From Burkholderia sp. D-99 (GTDB lineage: Bacteria; Pseudomonadota; Gammaproteobacteria; Burkholderiales; Burkholderiaceae), in NCBI RefSeq assembly GCF_011605345.1, contig NZ_JAAOXM010000011.1, forward strand, positions 62,001 to 126,000: DNA of 64,000 nt, in the 5' to 3' direction. The notes beneath the pieces were generated by a model. That model was not told where the DNA came from. It worked only from the letters and a program-made list of their open reading frames with translations, and did not search any database. The translations under genes and the position numbers were made by a program. Positions 55,097-64,000 of the stretch are shown one piece after another. Positions within the stretch are counted from its first letter, which is position 1. Each line of letters opens with the position of its first letter.

Positions 55097-55263
55097 GGCG
55101 GTCTTGCAATACGTCGGCGAACCGGCCGGGCAGCAGTGCCCGGGCGGTTGCCGGCCGGCCCTCGTTCGGCCGGACAGAGCGGCTGCCCGGGGCCGGATCA
55201 GATCCGGCCGGGCGGCCCACCCTGCCCGATCGCAGAATCGGGCGGGGCAATCGTACTACAGTC

Positions 55264-56328
55264 TCAGCGCACGACCTGCGCGAGCGCGCCGGACTTGTAC
55301 TGCTCGGCGATCTTGTCGAGCGACACCGGCTTGATCTTGCCGGCCTGGCCTTCGCAGCCGAACGCGAGGTAGCGGTCGACGCAGACCTGCTTCGCCGCTT
55401 CACGTGCGGGCTTCAGGTAGTCGCGCGGATCGAACTTGCCCGGGTTCTCGAACAGGTAGCGGCGGATCGCACCGGTGATCGCGAGACGCAGGTCGGTGTC
55501 GATGTTGATCTTGCGCACGCCGTGCTTGATGCCTTCCTGGATTTCCTCGACCGGCACGCCGTAGGTTTCCTTCATGTCGCCGCCGAATTCGCGGATCTCG
55601 GCCAGCAGTTCCTGCGGCACCGACGACGAACCGTGCATCACGAGGTGGGTGTTCGGGATGCGCGCGTGGATTTCCTTGATGCGCTGGATCGACAGGATGT
55701 CGCCCGTCGGCTTCTTCGAGAACTTGTACGCGCCATGCGACGTGCCGATCGCGATCGCGAGTGCATCGCACTGCGTGAGCTTCACGAAGTCGGCGGCCTG
55801 CTCCGGATCGGTCAGCAGCTGCTCGCGGGTCATCGTGCCTTCCGCGCCGTGACCGTCTTCCTTGTCGCCCTTCATCGTCTCGAGCGAGCCGAGCACGCCG
55901 AGTTCGGCTTCGACCGTCACGCCGATCGAGTGCGCCATCTCGACGACCTTGCGCGATACGTCGACGTTGTACTCGTACGACGCGACCGTCTTGCCGTCGG
56001 CTTCGAGCGAACCGTCCATCATCACGCTCGTGAAGCCGCTGCGGATCGCGCCCATGCAGACCGCCGGCGACTGGCCGTGATCCTGGTGCATCACGACCGG
56101 GATGTGCGGGTACGACTCGACTGCTGCTTCGATCAGGTGGCGCAGGAACGGCTCGCCCGCGTACTTACGGGCGCCGGCCGATGCCTGCATGATCACGGGC
56201 GCGCCGACCTGGTCCGCCGCCGCCATGATCGCCTGGACCTGCTCCAGGTTGTTCACGTTGAAGGCCGGCAGGCCGTAACCGTGCTCTGCCGCGTGGTCCA
56301 GCAATTGACGCATTGATACGAGAGGCAT
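55264..56328 (-). CDS. fba: Fructose-bisphosphate aldolase, class II
   Basis: 354-aa zinc aldolase (CbbA/FbaA type). Zinc ligands are in [15 protein letters not shown] and LVMHGSSS; the GTSHGAYKF segment binds the phosphate. It cleaves fructose-1,6-bisphosphate in glycolysis and makes it in gluconeogenesis and the Calvin cycle. It is downstream of pyk on the same strand, separated by a terminator. Confidence 0.95.
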   Translation of the reverse strand: MPLVSMRQLLDHAAEHGYGLPAFNVNNLEQVQAIMAAADQVGAPVIMQASAGARKYAGEPFLRHLIEAAVESYPHIPVVMHQDHGQSPAVCMGAIRSGFTSVMMDGSLEADGKTVASYEYNVDVSRKVVEMAHSIGVTVEAELGVLGSLETMKGDKEDGHGAEGTMTREQLLTDPEQAADFVKLTQCDALAIAIGTSHGAYKFSKKPTGDILSIQRIKEIHARIPNTHLVMHGSSSVPQELLAEIREFGGDMKETYGVPVEEIQEGIKHGVRKINIDTDLRLAITGAIRRYLFENPGKFDPRDYLKPAREAAKQVCVDRYLAFGCEGQAGKIKPVSLDKIAEQYKSGALAQVVR

Positions 56329-56525
56329 TGTGGAACTCCTTGGAATGAAAACCGGTGCGCCCTGACGCCGGCGCGGCGCTCGCTCCCGTTCGAACCCGGG
56401 GTGGCGCGGCGCGGCTGAGCGTCGAATAGCCGCATTTTATCGCGAAGCGCCTCCGATTCCGACCGCCCCGTGGCGCCGACTCGCAATTTGTTACGTTCGC
56501 ACGGCACAATGCGGGCAAAAAAGAG

Positions 56526-56562
56526 AAAAAAAGCCGCGCGGGGCTTCGGACCCCACGCGGCT
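56526..56562 (-). terminator. Terminator of pyk
   Basis: Minus strand: AGCCGCGTGGGG, loop, CCCCGCGCGGCT, then T6. The remaining ~200 bp to the fba start probably carry the fba promoter; no gene is seen. Confidence 0.85.
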
Positions 56563-56645
56563 TTCGCGTGAAAAACGGTGCCGGATCGAGTTTTCAGCCG
56601 ATCCGGACGGACGGCCCGCAGGCCGGCCCGATGTTCAGCCGGCGC

Positions 56646-58082
56646 TCAATAGTGCTCGCCGACCCGCACGATCTTCAGCGTGTTGGTGCCGCCCGCCTGC
56701 CCCATCGGCTCGCCGACGGTCAGCACGACCATGTCGCCGTGCTGCACGTAGCCCTGCTTGACGACGATCTCGAGCGCGGCCTGCAGCGCCGAATCGCGGT
56801 CGCTGTTGAAGTCGACGTGCAGCGGCGTCACGTTGCGGTACAGCGCCATCGTGCGCTCGCTGCCGACGCGCGGCGTCAGCGCAAAGATCGGCACGTGCGT
56901 GTAGTGACGCGACATCCACAGCGCGGTCGCGCCCGATTCGGTCAGCGCGATGATCGCCTTCGCACCCAGGTGGTACGCGGTGAACAACGCGCCCATCGCG
57001 ATCGACTGGTCGATCCGGGTGAACGTGCGGTCGAGGAAATCCTTGTCGAGTTCGACGTGTTCCGACTTTTCCGCTTCGACGCACACGGCCGCCATCGTCT
57101 CGATCGTGACGACCGGGTACTTGCCGGCGGCCGTCTCGGCAGACAGCATCACCGCATCGGTGCCGTCGAGCACCGCGTTCGCGACGTCCGACACTTCCGC
57201 GCGGGTCGGCACCGGTGCGTAGATCATCGATTCCATCATCTGCGTCGCGGTGATCACGAGCTTGTTCGACTCGCGCGCCATCCGGATCATCCGCTTCTGC
57301 AGCGCCGGCACGGCCGCGTTGCCCACTTCCACCGCGAGGTCGCCGCGCGCGACCATGATGCCGTCGGATGCGTCGAGGATGCTCTGCAGCGCCGGGATCG
57401 CTTCCGCGCGCTCGATCTTCGCGATCATCTTCGGCTTGATACCGTACGGCGCGCCCGCGATATTCGCGAGCTGACGCGCCATTTCCATGTCGGTCGCGTT
57501 CTTCGGGAACGACACCGCGACGAGGTCCGCGCCGAGCGACATCGCGGTGCGGATGTCTTCCATGTCTTTCGCGGTCAGCGCCGGCGCCGACAGGCCGCCG
57601 CCCTGGCGGTTGATGCCCTTGTTGTTCGACAGCTCGCCGCCCACCTTGACGGTCGTGTGGATCTCGTCGCCGAGCACGCGCTCGACGGTCAGCACGATCA
57701 GGCCGTCGTTCAGCAGCAGCAGGTCGCCCGGGCGCAGGTCGCGCGGCAGTTCCTTGTAGTCGAGGCCGACACGCTCGTCGTTGCCGAGCTCGCAGGCGGC
57801 GTCAAGGATGAAAGGCTGCCCCGGCACGAGCGTGGTCTTGCCGTTCTCGAACTTGCCGACGCGGATCTTCGGGCCCTGGAGGTCGGCCATGATCGCGATC
57901 TCGCGGCCAACCTTGCGGGCGGCCTCGCGCACCATCTCGGCGCGCTGGCGGTGATCGTCGGCCGTGCCGTGCGAAAAATTGAGCCGCACGACGTCGAGGC
58001 CCGCCTGCATCATCTGCAGCAGAATCTCCGGCGAACTGGAAGCCGGGCCGATCGTGGCGACTATCTTGGTGGCGCGCTGCAT
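56646..58082 (-). CDS. pyk: Pyruvate kinase
   Basis: 478-aa enzyme making pyruvate and ATP from PEP and ADP. N-terminus RATKIVATIGPASSSPE, LDVVRLNFSHG, active-site MIAKIERAEA, ARGDLAVEV and SAETAAGKYPV are present. ATG 58082 has GAGGAG upstream. The in-frame extension back to 58364 is Ala/Lys/Pro-rich and not part of the family. Confidence 0.96.
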   Translation of the reverse strand: MQRATKIVATIGPASSSPEILLQMMQAGLDVVRLNFSHGTADDHRQRAEMVREAARKVGREIAIMADLQGPKIRVGKFENGKTTLVPGQPFILDAACELGNDERVGLDYKELPRDLRPGDLLLLNDGLIVLTVERVLGDEIHTTVKVGGELSNNKGINRQGGGLSAPALTAKDMEDIRTAMSLGADLVAVSFPKNATDMEMARQLANIAGAPYGIKPKMIAKIERAEAIPALQSILDASDGIMVARGDLAVEVGNAAVPALQKRMIRMARESNKLVITATQMMESMIYAPVPTRAEVSDVANAVLDGTDAVMLSAETAAGKYPVVTIETMAAVCVEAEKSEHVELDKDFLDRTFTRIDQSIAMGALFTAYHLGAKAIIALTESGATALWMSRHYTHVPIFALTPRVGSERTMALYRNVTPLHVDFNSDRDSALQAALEIVVKQGYVQHGDMVVLTVGEPMGQAGGTNTLKIVRVGEHY

Positions 58083-58366
58083 GAAACTCCTCATCTGGAT
58101 CAAGGTGGATGCGCTGGGTGAAACGCTGCGAGAGCCGGAAGCGGCAGGCCCAGCGGCGGCCGTTCCGGGGGGCGTGCCGGTGCTTGCGCCCGGCATCGCT
58201 TTGTTCTGAATCTCGTGGTGCTGGTCGGCCGCGTCGCCGGCAGCCGCCGGTGCGCGCGGGGCGGAGTTCGCCCGCGCGGGCGCGCGTTTGCGCTTGCCCG
58301 CGCCGGCCGGCTGCTCCGCTTTCGCGGAGCGCACGGCCTTCGTCACCCCTGCGCGCGCCGCCACGC

Positions 58367-59563
58367 TCAGGCCGCCCGCGTTTCGAGCACTTCCACCGCC
58401 GGCAGCTTCTTCCCCTCGAGGAACTCGAGGAAGGCGCCGCCGCCCGTCGAGATGTAGCTGACCTGGTCATGGATGCCGTACTTCGCGATGGCCGCGAGCG
58501 TGTCGCCGCCGCCCGCGATCGAGAACGCGGACGATTTGGCGATCGCGTCGGCGAGCGTCTTGGTACCGTTGCCGAACTGGTCGAACTCGAACACGCCGAC
58601 CGGGCCGTTCCACACGATCGTGCCGGCCTTCTCGAGCTGGCTCGCGAGCGCCTTGGCCGTATCGGGGCCGATGTCGAGGATCATGTCGTCCGCTTCGATG
58701 TCGGCGACCTGCTTCACCGTGGCCGCGGCCGTCGGCGAGAATTCCTTGGCCGTCACGACGTCGGTCGGGATCGGCACCGATGCGCCGCGCTCGCGCGCTT
58801 CGTCGATGATCGCCTTCGCTTCGGCGACGAGGTCGGCTTCCGCGAGCGACTTGCCGATCGACAGTCCGGCCGCGAGCATGAACGTGTTGGCGATGCCGCC
58901 GCCGACGATCAGCTGGTCGACCTTGCCGGCCAGCGACTTCAGGATGGTCAGCTTGGTCGACACCTTCGAACCCGCGACGATCGCCACCAGCGGGCGTGCC
59001 GGGTTGCCGAGCGCCTTGCCGAGCGCGTCGAGTTCGGCGGCCAGCAGCGGGCCCGCGCACGCGACCGGCGCGTACTTCGCGATCCCGTGGGTGGTCGCTT
59101 CCGCGCGGTGCGCGGTGCCGAACGCGTCGTTCACGTACACGTCGCAGAGCTTCGCCATCTTCTGCGCGAGCTCGTCCGAATTCTTCTTCTCGCCCTTGTT
59201 GACGCGGCAGTTCTCGAGCAGCACGACCTGGCCCGGCGCGACGTTCACGCCGTTCTCGACCCAGTTCGAGACGAGCGGCACGTCACGGCCGAGCAGCTCG
59301 GCGAGGCGCTTCGCGACCGGCGCAAGCGAATCTTCCGGCTTGAATTCGCCTTCGGTCGGGCGGCCCAGGTGCGACGTGACCATCACGGCCGCGCCGGCGT
59401 CGAGCGCGGCCTGGATGGCCGGCACGGACGCGCGCACGCGCGTGTCTTCGGTGATGTTGCCCTGGTCGTCCTGCGGGACGTTCAGGTCGGCGCGGATGAA
59501 CACCCGCTTGCCGGCGAGCTGGCCGGCGGCGATCAGGTCGGTAAGACGCTTGACTTGGCTCAT
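58367..59563 (-). CDS. pgk: Phosphoglycerate kinase
   Basis: 398-aa glycolytic kinase: [22 protein letters not shown], the hinge and nucleotide loop [19 protein letters not shown] and [10 protein letters not shown]. It is the first of three minus-strand glycolytic genes (pgk, pyk, fba), each separated by ~280-320 bp, so they are probably expressed from their own promoters. Confidence 0.96.
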   Translation of the reverse strand: MSQVKRLTDLIAAGQLAGKRVFIRADLNVPQDDQGNITEDTRVRASVPAIQAALDAGAAVMVTSHLGRPTEGEFKPEDSLAPVAKRLAELLGRDVPLVSNWVENGVNVAPGQVVLLENCRVNKGEKKNSDELAQKMAKLCDVYVNDAFGTAHRAEATTHGIAKYAPVACAGPLLAAELDALGKALGNPARPLVAIVAGSKVSTKLTILKSLAGKVDQLIVGGGIANTFMLAAGLSIGKSLAEADLVAEAKAIIDEARERGASVPIPTDVVTAKEFSPTAAATVKQVADIEADDMILDIGPDTAKALASQLEKAGTIVWNGPVGVFEFDQFGNGTKTLADAIAKSSAFSIAGGGDTLAAIAKYGIHDQVSYISTGGGAFLEFLEGKKLPAVEVLETRAA

Positions 59564-59842
59564 GTTGGACAAATTGAAGTAGTGGATGGGGAAAGGGGGT
59601 TCACGCGGGGCGTGCGCGGGCTGCCGCGAAAGGGCGCCGGATGCGGCCGTGGCTGGCGGTTCGCATGACGCGCACGGGTAAAAAATCTCGAACGGGCATT
59701 CTAGCCGATCCACCCGGCAGACTGACCCGCGGGCGGCGAATTCCGCCTATTTGGGATCGCACGCGGCAACGGACACATTGCTGCAACGCAGCAATGCAGG
59801 TGCGCGGGCGGGCGGCGCCCGGCGGACCGCAGCGGCAGCCCA

Positions 59843-60166
59843 TCAGAAGATCAGGCGCAGTGCGGTGAACACGAGCATCCCGACGACGATCGTGCCGAGC
59901 ATGCTGCGCCGCCACAGGAACCAGCCAAGACCGGCGAGCGCCGCGTAAAACGGATGGTTGGACAGCGCGAACGACAGCCCGGCCGGCGTTTCGAGCACAT
60001 CGGGCAGCACGACGGCGACCAGCGCGGCGGCCGGCGCATAGCGCAGCGCGCGCTGCGCCCGTTCGGGCAGCACGGTGCGTTCGCCGCCGATCAGGAACAG
60101 CGCGCGCGTAACGGCCGTGACGATCGTCATCCCGATGATGACGATCCAGATCTCCGTCGCGCTCAT
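59843..60166 (-). CDS. azlD: Branched-chain amino-acid exporter small subunit (AzlD)
   Basis: 107-aa membrane protein with about four hydrophobic segments (TIVTAVTRALFLIGG; FYAALAGLGWFLWRRS). AzlD partners AzlC in two-part exporters of branched-chain amino acids. The start overlaps the azlC stop by ATGA. Confidence 0.88.
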   Translation of the reverse strand: MSATEIWIVIIGMTIVTAVTRALFLIGGERTVLPERAQRALRYAPAAALVAVVLPDVLETPAGLSFALSNHPFYAALAGLGWFLWRRSMLGTIVVGMLVFTALRLIF

Positions 60167-60918
60167 TCGATTTCCTTTTCGTGCACGGTTTCGGTGCGGA
60201 TGCGCCGCCAGTCGGCCCGCTCGACGAAGAAGTCGGCCGTGCAGCCGGCCGCGAGCGCGGCGAGCACCGCGAGCGGCAGCGCGAGCCGGTACGGCAGGTC
60301 GAATGCGACGAGCGATACGACGCCGGCGACCGCGACGGCCGCAAGCGTCGAGCGGTTCGCGACGGCCGACACCATGATCGGGATCAAAGCAAGCGTGCCG
60401 GCCAGCTCCAGCCCCCAGCTCGCGGGGAAGAAGCTCGCAAGCAGGATGCCGGCGAGCGACGACACCTGCCACGACACCCAGCTCGCGAGCGCCATCCCCC
60501 AGAAATACGCTTCCTTGCCCGGCACGTGGCCGTACCCGAAACCTTGTTTCTGGAACAGCAGGTAGATGACGTCGCCGTTGAAATAGCCGATCGCAAGGCG
60601 CCGCCACAGCGGCAGGTAGGAAAAATGGGGGGCAAGCCCGGCGCTGAAGATCACGAAGCGCGTGTTGACCATCGCGGCCGTGAGCAGGATGGTCCAGATC
60701 GGCAGCTTCGCCGCGAGGAGCGGCAGCACCGCCAGTTGCGACGAACCCGCGTAGACGAAGATCGACATCGCGCTCGCCTGCCCGAGCGTCATGACCGACT
60801 TGCTCATCGCGATGCCGGTGACGAGCCCCCAGGAGAGGATCGCCATCAATGTCGGGGAATAGTCGCGCGCGCCCTGGATCAGCGCGAAGCGGTCGGTGGC
60901 GGACAATCGAGCGAGCAT
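60163..60918 (-). CDS. azlC: Branched-chain amino-acid exporter large subunit (AzlC)
   Basis: 251-aa membrane protein of the AzlC/LIV-E family (GARDYSPTLMAILSWGLVTG; FVYAGSSQLAVLPLLAA; NTRFVIFSAGLAPHF). It is divergent from ilvE with a 206-bp gap, an informative pairing because IlvE makes the amino acids this pair would export. Confidence 0.9.
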   Translation of the reverse strand: MLARLSATDRFALIQGARDYSPTLMAILSWGLVTGIAMSKSVMTLGQASAMSIFVYAGSSQLAVLPLLAAKLPIWTILLTAAMVNTRFVIFSAGLAPHFSYLPLWRRLAIGYFNGDVIYLLFQKQGFGYGHVPGKEAYFWGMALASWVSWQVSSLAGILLASFFPASWGLELAGTLALIPIMVSAVANRSTLAAVAVAGVVSLVAFDLPYRLALPLAVLAALAAGCTADFFVERADWRRIRTETVHEKEIE

Positions 60919-61124
60919 GGGAAAGCGGGCCGCGGCGGGCGGTTCGTCGGGCCGCCGGCGCCTCCTGCCGGTACGACCCGTCGTTATTGGAATCGGTACC
61001 GGGCGATTATAGCGCCGGCCCCGCGCCGACCGACCGGATCGCCTTCAAATGACGCTAAAATAAGCGTCTTTCCGGCTCAACGCTGCATACAACCCGCTGT
61101 ACCACTGCTTCCCAGGAGAATCCT

Positions 61125-62048
61125 ATGTCAATGGCCGACCGCGACGGCAAGATCTGGATGGACGGCAAGCTGATCGACTGGCGCGACGCCAAGATCCACG
61201 TCCTGACCCACACGCTGCACTACGGCATGGGTGTCTTCGAGGGCGTGCGCGCGTACAAGTCGGCCGACGGCAGCACCGCGATCTTCCGCCTGTACGAGCA
61301 CACGAAACGTCTGCTGAATTCGGCGAAGATCTTCCAGATGGACGTGCCGTTCGACCGGGAGACGCTCGAAGCCGCGCAGCTCGAAGTCGTGCGCGAGAAC
61401 AAGCTCGAGTCGTGCTACCTGCGCCCGATCATCTGGGTCGGCTCGGAAAAGCTCGGCGTGGCCGCGAAGGGCAACACGATCCACGTCGCGATCGCCGCAT
61501 GGCCGTGGGGCGCGTACCTCGGCGAGGAAGGCCTCGCGAAGGGCATCCGCGTGAAGACGTCGTCGTTCACGCGCCACCACGTGAACGTATCGATGGTGCG
61601 CGCGAAGGCGTCGGGCTGGTACGTGAACTCGATCCTGGCGAACCAGGAAGCAACGGCCGACGGCTACGACGAAGCGCTGCTGCTCGACGTCGACGGCTAC
61701 GTGTCGGAAGGCTCCGGCGAGAACTTCTTCCTCGTGAACAACGGCAAGCTGTACACGCCCGACCTGTCGTCGTGCCTCGACGGCATCACGCGCGACACGG
61801 TCATCACGCTCGCGAAGGACGCCGGCATCGAGGTCATCGAGAAGCGCATCACGCGCGACGAGGTCTACACGGCCGACGAAGCGTTCTTCACCGGCACGGC
61901 CGCTGAAGTCACGCCGATCCGTGAGCTCGACAACCGTACGATCGGCAGCGGCGCGCGCGGCCCCGTCACGGAAAAGCTCCAGTCGGCGTTTTTCGATATC
62001 GTGTCGGGCAAGAACGCGAAGTACGCGCACTGGCTGACGAAGGTCTGA
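61125..62048 (+). CDS. ilvE: Branched-chain amino-acid aminotransferase
   Basis: 307-aa class IV PLP enzyme, last step of Leu/Ile/Val synthesis and first of their breakdown. HTLHYGMGVFEGVRAY, the PLP Lys region RAKASGWYVNSILANQEA, and ENFFLVNNGKLYTPD..CLDGITRD are present. AGGAG lies upstream of ATG 61125. Confidence 0.96.
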   Translation: MSMADRDGKIWMDGKLIDWRDAKIHVLTHTLHYGMGVFEGVRAYKSADGSTAIFRLYEHTKRLLNSAKIFQMDVPFDRETLEAAQLEVVRENKLESCYLRPIIWVGSEKLGVAAKGNTIHVAIAAWPWGAYLGEEGLAKGIRVKTSSFTRHHVNVSMVRAKASGWYVNSILANQEATADGYDEALLLDVDGYVSEGSGENFFLVNNGKLYTPDLSSCLDGITRDTVITLAKDAGIEVIEKRITRDEVYTADEAFFTGTAAEVTPIRELDNRTIGSGARGPVTEKLQSAFFDIVSGKNAKYAHWLTKV

Positions 62049-62098
62049 GCGCGCCGCGCCACCGACCGCCCCACAAAAGAGTGATAAGAGAAAGTCTC

Positions 62099-62293
62099 AT
62101 GAGTGAAATCAAGGAAATGCCGCTGGTCGAGCTGACGGCGAAGGATCTTCCCGCGTACTGCCCGAACCCGGCCATGGCGCGCTGGAGCGCGCATCCGCGC
62201 GTCTTCATCGACGTCTCGCACGGCGAAGCACGCTGCCCGTACTGCGGCACGCGCTACAAGCTGCGCGACGGCGAGGTCGTCAAGGGCCACTGA
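62099..62293 (+). CDS. CHCC-type zinc-finger protein
   Basis: 64-aa protein with Cys/His zinc ligands (YCPNP, DVSHGEARCPYCGTRYKL), matching the CHCC zinc-finger family related to the mitochondrial complex I subunit NDUFS6. Its bacterial function is not settled. It lies 50 bp after ilvE, probably co-transcribed. Confidence 0.88.
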   Translation: MSEIKEMPLVELTAKDLPAYCPNPAMARWSAHPRVFIDVSHGEARCPYCGTRYKLRDGEVVKGH

Positions 62294-62434
62294 GCTCCGG
62301 CGGCCGGGCTTGCAGGCCCGCCGACCCGCAAAGGCGGCGCAGCCGGATCCCCGGCGCGCCGCCCTTCTCCATTCTGGCAACCCGAACGCGGCGCCTGGGC
62401 GCCGTGCTTCATTACGACATCGGAAGTCGACCTG

Positions 62435-63472
62435 ATGCGTCGAGCGCTGGTTATCGCACCGAACTGGATCGGTGACGCATTGATGGCGCAGCCACTTTTT
62501 GCGCTGCTGAAGAAACTCCATCCCCGCATCGCGATCGATGCCGTCGCGCCCTCGTGGGTCGCGCCCGTGCTCGAGCGGATGCCCGAGATCCACGATGTCT
62601 ACGCGACCGATCTCGCGCACGGCAAGCTGCAGCTGCTGCGCCGCTGGCAGCTCGCGAGCGACCTGCGCGACGTCGGTTACGACGCGACGTACGTGCTGCC
62701 GAACTCGCTGAAATCTGCGGTGATCCCGTGGCTCGCGAACATCCCGCTGCGGATCGGCTACACGGGCGAGCACCGCTACGGGCTGCTCAACGTGCGGCAC
62801 GCGAACCCGACCAAATCGGGCGAGCGGCCGCCGATGACGACCCACTACGCGGCGCTCGCGTACGCGCCGGGCGCCAAGCTGCCCGAGTCGATGAAGACGC
62901 TGCCCGCGCCGCGCCTCGACGCCGACCTGAACGAGACGGCGCGCGTGTCCGCGCGTTTCAATCTCGATACGCGCAAGCCGCTCGTCGTGTTCTGCCCCGG
63001 CGCGGAATACGGCCCGGCCAAGCGCTGGCCGCCCGAACACTTCGCGTCGCTCGCCACCATCGTCCACCAGTCGTTCCCGTACACGCAGATCGTCGCGCTC
63101 GGTTCGCAGAAGGACGCCGCGGCCGCGCAGGCGATCGCCGACCACGCGCCGAACGTGCGCAACCTGTGCGGGCAGACATCGCTGTCGGAGGCATGCGCGC
63201 TGATCGCGCGCGCGAACGCGGTGGTCACCAACGATTCGGGGCTGATGCACGTCGCCGCCGCGCTGCGCCGGCCGCTCGTCGCGCTGTACGGCTCGACGGA
63301 TCCGCGCCACACCCCTCCGCTGTCGGACCTGGCGAAGGTACAATGGCTTCATCTCGAATGCAGTCCCTGCTTCGAACGCGAGTGCCCGCTCGGCCACCTG
63401 AAGTGCCTGCGCGAACTCGGTCCCGAGCAGGTATTCGGCGATTTGCGCGGCATGCTCGTCGGGCAGCGCTGA
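62435..63472 (+). CDS. waaF: LPS heptosyltransferase II
   Basis: 345-aa GT-B glycosyltransferase family 9 enzyme that adds the second heptose of the lipopolysaccharide inner core at the cytoplasmic face of the inner membrane. Family blocks are APNWIGDALMAQPLF, CPGAEYGPAKRWPPEHFA and TNDSGLMHVAAAL (nucleotide-sugar site). GGAAG precedes ATG. Confidence 0.95.
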   Translation: MRRALVIAPNWIGDALMAQPLFALLKKLHPRIAIDAVAPSWVAPVLERMPEIHDVYATDLAHGKLQLLRRWQLASDLRDVGYDATYVLPNSLKSAVIPWLANIPLRIGYTGEHRYGLLNVRHANPTKSGERPPMTTHYAALAYAPGAKLPESMKTLPAPRLDADLNETARVSARFNLDTRKPLVVFCPGAEYGPAKRWPPEHFASLATIVHQSFPYTQIVALGSQKDAAAAQAIADHAPNVRNLCGQTSLSEACALIARANAVVTNDSGLMHVAAALRRPLVALYGSTDPRHTPPLSDLAKVQWLHLECSPCFERECPLGHLKCLRELGPEQVFGDLRGMLVGQR

Positions 63473-63587
63473 CCCTGGCCGGCAGCGTCGCACGACGCGC
63501 CGGGCAATCCGATTCACCGGTGTACGGCGGCTCCATCCGGGCCGCCGTGCTGAATACGGCGCGCGACGCGCGCGAGAGATAACCCCG

Positions 63588-64000
63588 ATGCCACGTTTTG
63601 CCCGCCTCTTCGAAGCCGCCGCCGATACGCTGAATGCCTACTACCAGGCCGTCGCCGATGCCAATCTCGACGCGCTGCTGGGATTGTGGATCGACGAGGA
63701 TTTCGCCAGCTGCGTATGGGCGGACGGCGAGCATCTGCATGGCCTCGACCAGATCCGCAGCGGGCTCGCCAACCGGCTCGCCACGCGCCCCGTGACGATC
63801 GAGCCGCTCGACATCCGCGTATACGACAGTCTCGGCACCGTCGTCTACACGATCGCCGAGGCGCATCAGCAGGCCGACCTGACGGCCGAACCCGACATGG
63901 TTTTCGCCACGTACGTGATGATTCACGAACGCGGCGAGTGGCGCATCGCGCATATTCACGCGAGCCCGATTCCCGAACAGGCGGCCGGACAATTCGCCGC
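63588..64000 (+). CDS. SnoaL/NTF2-like protein, truncated at window end
   Basis: 137 residues are visible before the window ends. The fold resembles SnoaL/YybH-type NTF2-like proteins (AYYQAVADANLDALLGLW, the VWADGEHLHG loop, WRIAHIHASPIP). Members are ketosteroid-isomerase-like; the function here is unknown. It is 115 bp after waaF on the same strand. Confidence 0.8.
   Translation, partial: MPRFARLFEAAADTLNAYYQAVADANLDALLGLWIDEDFASCVWADGEHLHGLDQIRSGLANRLATRPVTIEPLDIRVYDSLGTVVYTIAEAHQQADLTAEPDMVFATYVMIHERGEWRIAHIHASPIPEQAAGQFA

Noticed and set aside
58083-58364. 94-residue N-terminal extension of pyruvate kinase
   Set aside because: Ala/Pro/Lys-rich with no match to pyruvate kinases; a good ribosome-binding site precedes ATG 58082.

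Overview
The window is high-G+C DNA (strong G/C third-position bias) whose gene content and order fit chromosome 1 of a Burkholderia cepacia-complex bacterium. This is my recognition of families and synteny, not a database match. Supporting blocks are a BpeAB-OprB-type pump with divergent TetR, a two-component system followed by htrA and a divergent dacB, a pgk-pyk-fba-purC-purE-purK-tsaC run, and ilvE next to waaF. Most genes lie on the minus strand. No rRNA, tRNA or CRISPR array was seen.

Region 1 (1-5970): an RND efflux system. Adaptor and permease are on the minus strand (the permease runs off the left edge), the outer-membrane channel is on the plus strand, and a TetR gene sits between them. 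Two near-identical 26-bp operators flank the TetR gene. Region 2 (6069-9392): a compact three-gene minus-strand cluster. It encodes an isocyanide synthase, a small degenerate tyrosine-phosphatase-fold protein, and a second isocyanide synthase fused to an Fe(II)/2-oxoglutarate dioxygenase. This is the best candidate in the window for a poorly described natural-product system. Region 3 (9906-13288): an MFS exporter and an EstB-like family VIII esterase, divergent from a LysR regulator.

Region 4 (13302-22897): a polyol uptake and catabolism operon. Transcription runs SDR dehydrogenase, PfkB kinase, GatZ-family protein, binding protein, two permeases, HAD phosphatase, ATPase. A TnpB-only IS605-type element on the opposite strand separates the first gene from the rest. 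Region 5 (23111-26292): zur-znuA-znuC-znuB zinc uptake; ZnuC carries a histidine-rich tail. Region 6 (26346-31926): glutathione-dependent formaldehyde detoxification (frmA, fghA), xylulokinase and an NCS2 purine permease. A structured interspersed repeat lies upstream of frmA. A 24-unit 7-bp tandem repeat lies at 32058-32225.

Region 7 (32371-39431): a second RND operon (BpeAB-OprB type) with a divergent TetR gene and an operator like that of E. coli AcrR. Region 8 (39526-43084): an isochorismatase-family hydrolase with a divergent GlxA-type regulator, then a CoxG-like protein, a DUF427 protein and a small periplasmic protein. Region 9 (43189-51111): response regulator, sensor kinase and htrA with PmrA/QseB-like boxes in front of htrA; then dacB, a sterol-desaturase-family enzyme and a GDSL lipoprotein. 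Region 10 (51134-59563): threonylcarbamoyl-AMP synthase, purK, purE, purC, fba, pyk and pgk. A second copy of the structured repeat lies between purC and purE. Region 11 (59843-64000): azlCD divergent from ilvE, a CHCC zinc-finger protein, waaF and a truncated SnoaL-like gene.

Start sites were chosen from ribosome-binding sites, ATGA overlaps and family N-termini. Long opposite-strand reading frames were treated as shadows caused by the high G+C content.
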